DNA of 64,000 nucleotides from Trichaptum fuscoviolaceum. Taxonomy: Eukaryota; Basidiomycota; Agaricomycetes; Hymenochaetales; Trichaptaceae. The translations under genes were made by a program, and so were the position numbers. The DNA lies in contig CAJSYZ010000002.1 of assembly GCA_910574455.1 (NCBI GenBank), forward strand, positions 1,575,671 to 1,639,670. Direction: 5' to 3'. Shown one piece after another: positions 34,063 through 45,600 of the stretch (position 1 is its first letter; each line of letters opens with the position of its first letter). The notes below the pieces were generated by a model. The model did no database searches. It saw only the letters and a list, made by a program, of their open reading frames with translations, and was not told the DNA's origin.

Positions 34063-35944
34063 CTACAAGGACAATCCGAATGATACGTCTTCGACAGCGT
34101 CGAAGACTTGAGGGAACCCAAAAGAAGAGAAGAGAGAAGGAACGCTGATGAAATCGTCAGAGTTGGTCTTGAACGAGCGTGAGGTCCGCCAACGGCAGTG
34201 CAGTGGTCCGTTCTTGATTAAGAATGCCAAGCGAGCGGGCCTTGCAATATTATTTGATTTTCTTGGAGAACGTCGAGCAGCCCGCCCGCGGGAATACGCA
34301 CGCTGTAGTGCGATGTTTTGAATAAAATACAAGAAGGAAAAGAGAGAAAAGACAGAGGTCGAGGTCGTCGAGGTCGATGTCGATGATGAAGACGACAGAG
34401 AGCGGCAAAGGATGGCGACCGCGTTCTGTAATTGGTCGACTCGCCTCCTTCAACCAATCAACGAGCTCGCTGAGGACCGGCAACTGTCGCTCATCATTTA
34501 TCATTTCTTCCGTCCTGCTCGTTGCAACACACTCGGCATCTCCATATATTTCCTTTGATCCCAACACTCGCTTATCCGCGATTTCCCCATGGATTCTCAT
34601 ACAGCGATCTCCTCCATTTGACAAAGAATATACACAAGGTTTATCAGACACGAACAGGCGATACCTACTGTTAAGAGCGAAAGCTATGTTCTAGTCCTCC
34701 GCAGTAATGCGGCCAACCGTCAGGATACCATCACAACCGTCCCACACGTGAACTATTCATTCAAAAGCTTGCCACGACGCTATGGGAAGCGTCGCTCAGG
34801 CCCCGAAATTGTACTAAATACCTTTTTTCCAGATTGATGCAGAAACATAATTTGGAGCTTTTGTGATCACAGTGTGTCTAAATAGCTTATCCCATGTCGC
34901 TTTAATTGGTAGCGTCGGTAAGCGTAACGGCTAATGCACAATCCTGTGTTCGGATGGTGCACATTTCATATGTAGCAATGTTCTCCCCGACGGACTGAAC
35001 GAAGCCGGGCTGCGCGGGGTAAGGTAACCACCCCGCCCCCCTTTCAAAAATTTTACAGCATGCACCTCAAGTCTCAGACGTGGCAGGTCATAGTAAACGC
35101 GTCTTTTAATATAACTAGAATATTTCAAGAAAAAACACAAAAGCTACAAGAAGACGTAAACGACAGGGCAGAGAATCTGGATGTGATCAAATTATCGTCG
35201 ACGGAAGGCAAAGCGATACCAAACCAATGGGACAGAACCGACTGCCCTCGACAAATAGAAGTCGTTTGTTGAATGTTCTAGTGGAACGCCTTGGTGACTG
35301 TCGAAAAACGGGTGGCCCGGAGAGAGTGTCGGAAAGGTGAGTGCCGCTGGCTGAAACCTTGAAAGAGACAGTGTCAGTTTCTATAGGAAACTTTCTACGG
35401 TGAAGAGATCCCCACAGTTTGAAGCTCGTCATCAACGGCAGACCGAGACACATTGCTTTACAGTCCTTCGTGCTGGTCCTAAGAGACACAAGAAATAAAG
35501 AAGTAGGTAGTAAATCCGTGCAAAGTTCGGTCGAAGGAAGTATGGTACTTCGGCAGATGCATGCAATGCTCGTAAAGTTCGAGCGTCGGCCAACATGAGA
35601 AATAGGATTGAGAAGGTAAGGCCAAGCGAGGTTAACAATCATTAGTACTTGTTTTGAGGGCATTGCAGATGAAGCCGTCATAGAAGTGTAACTCCAGCGC
35701 ACCTCATAATATGTCGTTATATCATAGAGTGCACAGGCAGCTGCTTTAACAGGTTATGCTCGGAAAGGAAACGAACGAATGTGAGAAGTGCAGATACAAC
35801 GTTCGACAGATAACATACGAGAGGATGTATGGGATTATACGAAAAGTAGCTGGTACAGATATAAGGGAGATTGCTGATATAAAAGATTGAGACGCTATTA
35901 ATCCAATAAAAGTTAGTCCTGAGCATTAATGAAGTATGCGTCGA
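34063..35944. other. 1.9 kb intergenic region
   Basis: No supported gene. The longest frames are minus-strand, 134 codons near 34250-34651 (no true ATG at its left end) and 171 codons at 35187-35702; neither has a motif or a splice pattern. The part near 34063-34400 should be the ADAM promoter, with a (GTCGAG)-rich low-complexity patch at about 34355-34395. Confidence 0.45.
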
Positions 35945-36957
35945 TCATGTAGTGAAAAGCGCATGCGTCTCGACGTTGTTAGGATAAATATGAGCTTGTA
36001 AGGCATGATCGATGAAGACGGTTGGGAAATTAGATTTGAGAGTTCTGGTGCAGCCATCCCAAGGGCAAGAGATTTGGAGCTCAGGCTCTTTATCAGAGTC
36101 CTTCGCCAGCGGTGTCTGCAGTGCTTCTAAAGTGAGGTCTATATGCTTGATAATGTCGGCAGGGACTGCTGTTAGGCGTCTCCGGGAGGAAGGCAAAGGG
36201 TCATCGAATAGGTCATCAGTGCACATTCCTGACTCCGTAAAAGTGCGTTTCGTGCCCCTTTCAATTACGTCAGGCGTTCTTGAATCAATAGCTGTAGCGC
36301 GGCCTGCATCTGGAGGAGGCAGAGAAGTATTGAGGTCGACGGAGATCTGTGGGGGTCGACTGGACGAAACTTGGGATGCCATGTTCTTACTGTTCGTAAC
36401 GCATACACTCTTGAAGCAAGAGATGCAACTCGGCCGAAGAAGGTCGTTAACGAGCATCCAAGTCGGATTCGTCTCATTGGACTTTTCTGAGCTCCTCTCG
36501 AGATTAAGCACGAGGTCTGGGTGATCTGGGTGCCTGTAGAGCACCGCGTCATCGATTTTTGTATCCACCCAAAGCACTTTGCGATGTAAGAACACGGCGC
36601 CTTCAGGTCCGATGAAAATGTCGCCCGGTTTTCCTATTTGCGGCGGCGGCGGGCCTCTAAGGCCTGGCTTTGAGAGCACATAGTAGTTAATAGTCTTTCC
36701 GTGAGAATTGTGAGTACGTCGTAGCTTTGTTGAGAAACCCCCTGAGAATACGAATATTGTTTTCAATTGAACTAACATCGTGTGTGGTGAGAAAAGACCT
36801 ACCTACCATTTGTATCAATTAGGGCTGACGTAGACCGCTGATCCTGCATCTGTGCGGCTCTTTTCTTTGAAATTGGAGGTTTAATAATGTAGGCTGCGGA
36901 ACCGGGTTGAGGGGCAGCGTTCGAGGACCATGTCACGCACTCGAAACGCTGCTCCAT
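35945..36957 (-). CDS. Uncharacterised protein with a C-terminal C2H2-like zinc finger
   Basis: Two exons (36807-36957 and 35945-36741) give 315 residues from MEQRFECVTWSSNAAPQPGS. The intron 36742-36806 (gtaggt...ctcag) removes an internal ATG that a naive frame would use. No known domain in the first 230 residues, which include a nuclear-signal-like PPISKKRAAQ and a Pro-rich stretch (GLRGPPPPQIGKPGD). Near the C-terminus a finger-like motif is seen: CPWDGCTRTL, then DHALQAH, i.e. C-x4-C and a spaced His pair. Divergent from the next gene, which has a similar finger at its N-terminus, suggesting related or co-regulated functions. Function unknown. Confidence 0.75.
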
Positions 36958-37298
36958 ATAGAGCAGCTCAAAGAGTTCTATATGTTGGCCTTGACAGAGA
37001 GAATGATTGAAAATGTCTTTCAGATGTCTTCTGAGTTCGCAGAAGGTTTAGACTTACTGCGATGGTTGTCGAAAGCAAGCTGTAAACTTGGTGCGTAGCT
37101 CCGATAGTCGAAGGTCCAAATGCAGGAAATCGCACGTGACGTAGCGGCGGAACGGTTCGCGCAACACGCTGCCAGTGAAGGCAGAGCTTCCATGTCGTGC
37201 CTTCCATCTCATGACCTGCTCTCACACAACTTTGCTTTCCTCTCTAAACCATCGACGGCAGAAATATCGAGTAGTGGACTAAGGACTGGAAAGCCTAC
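36958..37298. other. Bidirectional promoter between the two C2H2-like genes
   Basis: 341 bp between two divergent start codons. No other gene; likely a shared promoter, possibly with untranslated leaders. Confidence 0.5.
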
Positions 37299-38817
37299 AT
37301 GACGACGAACCCGATAGTGACGACCTCGCTTGCGGTTTGCAGATGGGCGTGGTGCAAAGAGACGTTTGGCACACAAGACGAACTTGTCGAGCATGTACTG
37401 GATGAACATGTTGCGAAAGCTATGCCTACTAAAAAGAAGGATCTCCCTTTGGAGAGGCGTGCACGAAACGGAGCAAGTTTTGAAGGTTGGGTCTGCTGTC
37501 CTTTATTTGAATAGAGACATCCTTAAATGTGTGGTCATTTGTGTCATCTAGATAGCATATCTACTACATATCTTTTCAACGAGGCTCTGCTCCTTGGTAA
37601 CGAGGGTACGTGTCGCCCTTAAGCTAGAAACGTGAAATAGCGATATAATGGAAACAGATAACAAAGATGATGCACGACGCTCAATGCCTCGCTTTGTTGC
37701 ACCAGAAATACGATTGTCAACACACATTCCCAACAAAATGCCCCGAACTCCTCCTCGGCGGGGAATAACCTCGCCCTCACCTCAAGTAAATAGGTTCAAG
37801 GGCCTTTCAGAAGCATCTTCGCCAGCCCGGTCGCCCGATCCTACTGCAATGCACATTGACCAGTCTCCCTCAACTGCGGAACTCATCGCAAACATCCTAA
37901 ACAGTGCCAACCCAAATCGATCTACGTTGAGCCCCGCCCGAGTGTCAAGTGCAGGTCCGTCTAAGCAGTCAAACAGCCAACTATTATCTCCGAGCGAGAG
38001 ACATTTAAACCGCAAACCAAGCTCTGGGAGCCAGCGTCATTTGCTCCCGATCATGCGCACGGGCGGTAAACCTCCGTCTCCGCACAAGAACGCACGTAAA
38101 CAGGCGGAGGCTTCCGTCTCAACGCCACCTACCCGTGTACTTAGTGGCTCTGAGGACGCAGGGCGTGTGGTTGTTAAGAGTGAAGAGGAAACCCGAGAAC
38201 TTGGACTTGAGGTCCAGGCCGAAAGCTCAAGAAAATCGCCTCCCCCGCCTCAGTCTCAGTCTCAACTGCTTCAGCCAAGTGCCATGGATGAAAATAGCGT
38301 GTACGTTACTAGTCAATCACCTGGACACCTTACTTCACAAGCATTGGAGCAAGCACCGTCTGCCGAGCAGCATCGTTCGCAAACACCTCCTCCATCATCA
38401 GCCTTGCCAGTCCATGGTCGCATATTCCGTACTGGTACACTTGACTTGTACCCTACGCTATCTCAGCCTGGTGAAGAGACGATGCAGTCTGAACATACCA
38501 CATCGTCTCAGATAGCTAATGAAGGCCGGTTTTCAAATATGCACTCCGAGGCCGGCTTATCGCCAGAGTTTGGTCGCCCGCATGCAGCTGCAGACATTTA
38601 CGTATCAGAGGAGGATATGTTGCACTCTTCACTTGATCCATCGATCCCTAACTTTACTCAAGCACCGGGGGGATTGGATAGTCAATGGCCACTACAAACA
38701 CAAGCGCCATACTCCTTCGATTCACAACTGGATCTAGACTCTCAGTCTCAGTCTCAGTGGCTCTCGCATGAGCCGTTGTCTTCGAGGCTCGGGGGAAATG
38801 AGTCTGAGCATGTGTAA
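37299..38817 (+). CDS. Uncharacterised Ser/Pro-rich protein with an N-terminal C2H2-like zinc finger
   Basis: Three exons (37299-37485, 37552-37605, 37658-38817) give 466 residues. At residues 14-37 there is a C2H2 finger: CRWAWCKETFGTQDELVEH followed by VLDEH (C-x4-C-x12-H-x4-H). The remainder is disordered, rich in Ser, Pro and Gln, with a SQSQSQSQ run near the C-terminus and basic patches (MPRTPPRRG). Such a layout fits a transcription or chromatin cofactor, but no family is recognised. The second intron ends at the acceptor gaaacag at 37651-37657; using the nearer aaatag would create an immediate stop. Confidence 0.78.
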
Positions 38818-39899
38818 TTTCTTTTGGAGGTCATTGAGTTTGCCTTGCTGATAGCTCATGTGGGAGGCCTGCGTATGGTAGGAATATCGCAATCGTCACC
38901 AGTATTGCTTGTTGTTATTAAACGGTTTCCGCTCTTTACGGATCTCGTATGTTATTAAGGATACTGAATAACCTGCACGATCTCACCTCCTTTCAAGATT
39001 TTATCCGGAAGCAAGCTATGTTCAATGTCCTCCCGACGACGGAAGGATAACGTGCCGCAACCGCGTGGACTCGACCCAGATGTGCCCTGCGAGATATGTC
39101 AGGGCTTTCCGAGGAAAGAGCAATCTATACCGATAAAAACGATGCACTGACCTCCTAGTGCCACTATAACTGATAGCGGTCTTCCAAATCTTAGGCTTCT
39201 CCACTTGAGTAAGTAATCATGTACAATCCGAGATGGTTGGATGACGTACCTAACTTGACCATCATCATCGGGAAAACATCAATAGACCTGAAATATGTAG
39301 ATGGTTGTCCATAATTGTAACTCAACACGCACGCATATATAGTTGTCACTGAATACGCGGGAAGTTCTCCGGCCCTTTTACATTCCTCAATATTCTAAGT
39401 CGACTGTCGGATGGAAAGGGTATGTTTCTCATTTCCGTACGAGAGGGCCGTGTTGAAGGCGTTGGGTTTAGATTAATTTTGCTGTGTTCTTCATTCACGG
39501 ACCGGTCGCCTGGATGACTCATAGTGGGCAGAAGTCAAGTGCAAATCTTCGAGCACCCTTGATCAGCCTTGGTATAGCGACCGTTCTCTAATGTATTTGA
39601 CTTCCGGACCACCCTTCTCAATGCTTGTTTAGATAGCATCACCGTGTCCAGCTTCCTATTGCTGATGACAATCCAACGCTGTAAGTTAGCTAAAAATTAA
39701 GAGCTCCCGAGACCGTGGTCAATATGAGGATGATACGAGCGGAGCAATCAGGCATGAAGTCGGACCTGGACCGTGACGAGTGCATTTAAGGTGATCTACG
39801 GACAATTAGGTGTAGGTTATTTGCCATGATGGGCAAGCGTTGTCCGTTCATTTACTTGACTTCCAGAAATAAGGAGTCAACCGACATCTCGCCGCAAGA
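38818..39899. other. Intergenic region
   Basis: About 1.1 kb with no supported gene. It lies 3' of the Ser/Pro-rich protein; the right end adjoins decayed coding sequence and may contain more of it that I cannot follow. Confidence 0.4.
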
Positions 39900-40860
39900 A
39901 ATAGCTTCCCCTATACACGTTCCACGTTAATCTCCGCCTTTGAATCGACCGATGTTCGTGTCGTCATCTGCATTCAGAGACCTCAGCGGCGCTAGCACCG
40001 CAACCACGTCCGGATTGTAGAGACCCTAAGGTACCACATGAGCAGTCGAGGTATGAACGGCACTACTTACCCTTTTCATATTGTGGCCAGAAGCATCACA
40101 GGGTCGCACTGAGGGTCAGGATTTACTTCCGCCGTTGGTAAGTCCGGAGTAGACCAGGTTCATTTCGATGAGGCATGTTCCCTAAGATGTTCTCAGATCC
40201 AAATCTGAGAGAGACTCTGGAAGGCCTGGAGTTTATTATTCAGTGAATCGCCGGTATCTACATTCAGCGATAAAACCAAAGGGTTGTGAAGCTCAAACCC
40301 CTCAAGGATTAGATCCTATCCCGAAAGCCCGACTCACGCCATAGACAACGAACTCAACTCGGCTGAGGGTTTTAGTCTTGGGCAAGTTCGCCCTTATATT
40401 CTATTCAACGGGGAAGTAATTGATCTCCGCCATTTTTAACCATGAGAATACCTTAGTCGATGCTTCCGTTGATATCATCAGGAAAGACAATCATGCCGTT
40501 AGCTAGCGATCATACGGCCAAAAGGATTGTATCCTGGTGAGCAAAAGCCATCTTCCCCCTAGCATACGGGAATCCCTGGCGTTCATTTCCAAAGGCCTGG
40601 AGCCACGTGTTCAGAAACGATGTTAAGAAGATATTGGAGCCTATACGGAGGAAGACAGCGAAATGGCATGAGCTTACCTGATTCCCCGGACGTATGTACT
40701 TCGCCTTGAGCCTTGCTTTGATACTTCTAAGAACCCCTACTTTCCATCATCTCGCGGGAGTGTATAGCAGACCCTCAATGTACTTCTTTCCGAGATTAAT
40801 GGCTTATTCCGAACAAATGACGGAAGGGCCATGCAAACAGCTGATGGCGCAGTTCGAAGA
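39900..40860 (-). pseudogene. Decayed spliced gene, unidentified family
   Basis: On the minus strand long protein-like stretches alternate with in-frame stops. From about 40820: an open stretch with KKYIEGLLY, then KARLKAKYIRPGNQ; an intron 40641-40677 (gtaagc...ccgtatag); SNIFLTSFLNTWLQAFGNER; QGFPYARGKMAFAHQDTILL; MVKNGGDQLLP. Farther on, in a second frame, LQAFQSLSQIW; an intron 40026-40070 (gtaagt...accttag); and GLYNPDVVAVLAPLRSLNAD. Stops fall at positions that would be CGA or CAA in an intact gene (TGA at four or more sites, TAA after SID), plus at least one frame change. Two introns still show good splice sites, so it was once a spliced gene, not a processed copy. I do not recognise the family. 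Confidence 0.55.
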
Positions 40861-41651
40861 TGGAGTACAGAGCATATTTGGAAGCCGCTTCATTTGCAAA
40901 ATAGACGAAAGAGTACCCGAAAGAGAGGCGGCGTCTTATCAGTCATATTATATAGAGTTCAGGAGCATTTCATCCGTCCAAAGGACTGGATCTTCGCACC
41001 ACGAGAAGAGTGCCCCTCAATGGATGTCAATCATGCCAGCCAAGGCGTGTTCCCGTGGTCCAGTTCTAATAGATAGCACGGTAGATCGGCGCGGCCAACA
41101 AGCACTAAGTCCGTATTATCGCAATAACTCGAGGCCAACCATCCGAAGGAGAGCTTGGTCCGAAAAGCTTAACTCGTTGTCCTGAGTTCGTGCGGAAGAA
41201 TCATCGTTTTGAGACTTGCCCAAAGAAAGTCCGAGGATTTCTTGTCCTCGTGCGTAATCGATGGTCCTCATATTGTCTGACGTTTTCCAAGAAGATTCGT
41301 CCAAATGCCACAGCGGCAGCAGTAACGTACGTAAAAGAAGAGCATAACTACGTTGTAAACCTGATAGCGAAGTTAACACAGAACGAGTAAAAAAGAGACT
41401 TGTCTAAATATGAGAAACACCACCTGAACCACCGAGGCTATCTCCCGTGGATGCACTATATCCACCGCTGACCTGATGGACAACAGCTCGCACATCCGGA
41501 ACGACCCTCCTATCCTATCTCGCCGCCTTCACTCGCCCCCCTCATTATCCTTGAACCTGATACATGTTATACAGCAATTAGATCGTTCTCTGGGCTCCAC
41601 CGCGACCAAGGGATCAACAATACGTCCGATCTCCCTCGATCCACCGACGTG
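40861..41651. other. Region 5' of the pseudogene
   Basis: About 790 bp with no intact gene. A 163-codon plus-strand frame at 40694-41185 overlaps the decayed gene and looks like antisense noise. Some of this stretch may be further decayed 5' coding sequence. Confidence 0.4.
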
Positions 41652-42042
41652 TTATTTCCCTCCTCCTCCCCCTTCCGCGGCCTGTTGTTTCTTTAGTGCT
41701 GCAAGCTGTTCGTCAAACGCGCCGCATTAGCAGCTAAGCATCTCATGAAATCCAATGAAGGCCGTAAATCCGCACCTTCTGCTTTTCACGCAGAGCTATA
41801 GCATCCCTATACAACGTGTTAGCCCGCACAAAAGAGTTAATTGAATCTGCCACATACGCCTCTTTACGGGCCTGCAAGCTGGATGCACTCTCTTTCGGTT
41901 TCTTCGCGTTTGCTGCGGCCTTCTTTGCTGCCCGCTCACGGTCCTTTTCGCGCTGGTTGCCTCCTTTTCATAGTAGATGATCGCAATGTCGTCAGTAAGT
42001 GCATTTGCGACAGTAGAAGGGTGGTGAGCACATACGAGTCAT
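41652..42042 (-). CDS. SERF/4F5-family small protein
   Basis: Four exons (42036-42042, 41858-41963, 41776-41806, 41652-41705) give a 65-residue protein. It begins MTRGNQREKDRERAAKKAAA and continues with KKPKESASSLQARKEADA, the 4F5 (SERF) signature, and ends with a Gly run before the stop. SERF proteins are small, very charged and disordered; in animals and yeast they bind nucleic acids and speed amyloid aggregation. The first exon has only seven coding nucleotides (Met-Thr plus one base). All introns use GT-AG ends and the frame closes exactly at 198 nt. Too short and split to be seen as a simple open frame. Confidence 0.88.
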
Positions 42043-42607
42043 CGTAGATTCGCAGTATAGAAGGTGCTAGATGTCGAACAGACACGGTGTTGCGTCTGAC
42101 TTTGACTGCTTAATGTGACTGTGACTTCCACTGTCACAGTGCTAGTGTAACCTTAGTTATCGTCAAGAAACTTATGTAATCGACAACTAGAGCGCTCCTC
42201 ACCGGCGCTTGCCGACCATGAGTCGTTGACCATGTCATTGAATAAAGTTTGTTTGGCCTTCGATACTCTCGAGCCAGGTACACATTCAGCGTTTCCCTCA
42301 AAATGATCGCACATGAAAACAATGTGATTTTGGTATGAATGTACTCCAGTACAACAATACAGTACTATGTACGATGCAGTGCGCAGAGAGAAAGAAAAGG
42401 GTTATCGACACAGATATGTAAAAGCAAGAAAGTGGTATCTTGAGAGATAATAGACAAAACAAAACAATTTAGTGAAAGGATTGATACAATGGCTTTGCGA
42501 GAGCTGTATATTGGGCAGAGACAGAAGGTCATAAGTGGCATGAATGTGGAAAAGAGGATAAATGCGACAATGGAAGAATAAGGCAAATAGGTCCAAAGTA
42601 TAATTTT
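42043..42607. other. Intergenic region
   Basis: About 565 bp between the SERF start and the Cyc8 stop, AT-rich on the right; promoter of SERF and 3' UTR of Cyc8. No gene seen. Confidence 0.5.
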
Positions 42608-45600
42608 TCAAGACCGCGGACTTCCTGTCTTTTCCTGAGGAGGCGAACGCGTCGCATTACCCTGCGACTGGGAATTGGTCGGGCTGCCGCCCATGCTTCC
42701 GGAGTTGCGCCGCATCCCGCCAGCGCTCCCTGGACCGGAGTTCATCATGTCGGACATCTTCCGCCCCGACGATGGGGGTACGATGGGGGGAGGGGGCGAG
42801 TGCGAATTCGAGTTCGACTTGCCACTCATGCCTCCCAACCCTACGTCGACTTGCATTTGCTCGGAGTCCGTGTTGGGAGAACGAGCACCTGGACTGGAAG
42901 GTGAGCGCGGCTCTGGCAGGGTCTCGATCTTTGGAAGAGCGGTAGAGTTACCTGCTGTAGGAGCTGCCGAAGGCTTGAAGGGAGCAGGAGTTGATGAAGA
43001 TGACACGACGGCGCTTGGTGGCGGAGGCAATTTGTCGCGAAGGCGGTCCAAACCTGACGAGGATGGACTAAGATCATGCATTCGCACGTCGGTGCTTTGG
43101 CCACGGTCATCGGGTGAACGAGTTGGCTGCTGGTGGAATGGAATCGGTGACTGTCTTGACAATTGTTGAGGTGTATGCTGTCTTACTGTAGGTGATGAGT
43201 TACTTATCCCTACTTTTGTCCGTTTTGCATCGCTCTGATCACCAGGGCTATGGGAACGCTTCAAAGTGGTCATTTGCGGCGAGCGGTTTGTCGGATGCTG
43301 GCTTACAACAGGTCTTGATCGACCGCCAACACTGACAGTCGGGGACACAGGACCACTGGCTGACTTGGAGAGGCTCACCAACGACTCAGCAACACCTTCG
43401 TCATAGTCCTCATCCACCTCTCTCCTCGGCAGTCCTACGACGGGATTGATGCCAGTCGGCGACGGCCTTCCGGATAGACCACTCGATCCAGTCCCACTCA
43501 CGGAGCTGCGTGGCTCTGGCGAGGGTGGAGACTGCATACCCATGACCTTGAAAGGTGCGGGCTGCGTCGACGGAGCACGACTCCCTGCGGTGCTGTCAGT
43601 ACCGTCCTTGGCTCTCCTGCCATTCCCAGCACGACGCTTACGCTGTTTATCCTTCGAAGGATCCCCACTCGCACTGAATGTGCTTGTTGACGGTCCCGCT
43701 TGACCAGGAACAGGAGTGGGTGGTCCTCGCATGCTCATCGTGTCGGAATCCTTGTCCTTGCCTCCTCGGCCGCGACGCTTGTCCTTCACTTCAGGGTGAG
43801 CTGGGTACGGTGACGAATACTCAGTCGGGACGCTTGATCCAGCGGAGATCGGCGGTGGCGGAGGTGGTGCTCCACGGGGGACCGCAGAGTTTGACCTGAA
43901 CATCTCAGGCGAACCAGCATGGCTACGGGCTTCGAAGTGTTCCCTCTCTAACTGCCTCTCATATCCCCTTTCCATACTCCTCTCCACCCGTCCACCCTCC
44001 CTGTCCAAACCCCTTTCGGCGTGTTCCCTCTCGAACCTTCCAATACGTCCATGATTAACGTCATCGAATCGTGGGTCGTACCTCCTGCCCGTCGGAGGTT
44101 GCGGTGGCATATTAGGTGAATGCGGTGAGCGCTCTTGCTGCAAACGCGGACTCGGACCCGGCTCATGCTCAAAGCGTGCTGAAGGTGGCCATCTTTGACC
44201 GCCCGGTCCCGACGTACCAGGACCTGTGATAGGTGAGCGATCGTTAATGTGCATAGAATGCGACCTGGACGGAACAGGCGCAGGACTGCCCGTCTGAGGA
44301 GCCATCATGGCAGAAGCAGAGGGTGGAGTCGCGTTCGTATTCCTACGGGAAGGAGGGTGCGAAGGAGGGCGTGAGTCGTACTGATGCATCGACGCTGGTG
44401 AAGTCGGCGGGCGTGACTGAGAGTGAGAATGCGCATGTCCGTATGGGGGCAAAACACCACCCCGATCGGAATCGCGCCTCGGACGTGCCGAGCGCCTCTC
44501 CCAAGGCTCGGGAGGAGGCGGAGACGCAGCTGGAGGTTGTTCATACGGACCTCCAGAGTATGTACGAGGTGACCTCTGGGATGGAACAGCGGGCGGTGGG
44601 AGAGCAGGGCCCCTCGGTCCGACCCCATTACCGTTCTGCGCAGGCGGAGGATACGACTGGTATGACGCCAAGGAGTCTCCTCGTCTCGCCTGGGGAGGCG
44701 GTGGCGGTGGAGTAGGGCTGCGGGACCGATGTGAACGATACGAGCGCGGGTCGCGACTTGTGTAATGCTCCGACTGGGGATTGGTCTGGGGATGATGAAG
44801 GAGGAGATTCTGCTGACCGGCCGGTCCGGGTCCACGAGAGTTGCTGAGCTCGCGCGGCGGGAATTGTTCGCGGATATTTGGGCGGTCGACGTCCATTGGA
44901 GCGAGTTGTGCATGAGGCGGCGGAGCGCGGCGCTCATCCAAGACTACAGGAGGCGGAGGTCCTCCACGGAAAGGTGGTGGTGCAGGTGCTTGATGAGGGG
45001 AAGGAAGTGCCATGCCACCCTCGGGTACATGCTCTCTCGACTCGGTGCGCTGGAAGATCGGACGAGGTGTAGGTCCCGAAGACATCAACAAAGGAGGGCC
45101 GCCTGCGCTGATGTTCATCGGAGGGCCAACTGCACTGGCGTATGCAGTCGGGTGTACGTCTTGCGGACCAGGGGCCGCAGGTAGAGAACCGCCAGTTTGT
45201 TGTGCATTCCTCAAAAGCTGCAACCTCTGCGATATGATCTGGTTCGAAGGGTCAAGTTCGCTCGCGCGTGCATAAGCGTCGATCGCGTCGCTGATTTGGT
45301 TGTTGCAGCTTTCATAGAGTGAACCGAGATCGAACCATACTTCAGAGATATACGGGTTAATACGAATGGCACGGGAATATGCGTCAAGTGCATCGCGATA
45401 CTGGTTGATCTGGAAGTAAAGGACACCAATGGAGCACCAGAATGTGGGGTTGCGCCCATCGCGATACACCGCCTGCTGATAGGCTTCGTAGGCTTTGTTG
45501 TATTTTTGGCCAGCCATGTAGGCACGGCCGAGGAGGTACCAACTCTGCGCATCAGATGGATCCGCCTCCAGCGATTTGGTCAGGTACGTGATGGCAAGGT

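Noticed and set aside
44305..44937. 210-codon minus-strand frame inside Cyc8
   Set aside because: It is a second frame of the low-complexity Cyc8 tail exon on the same strand and carries no independent motif.
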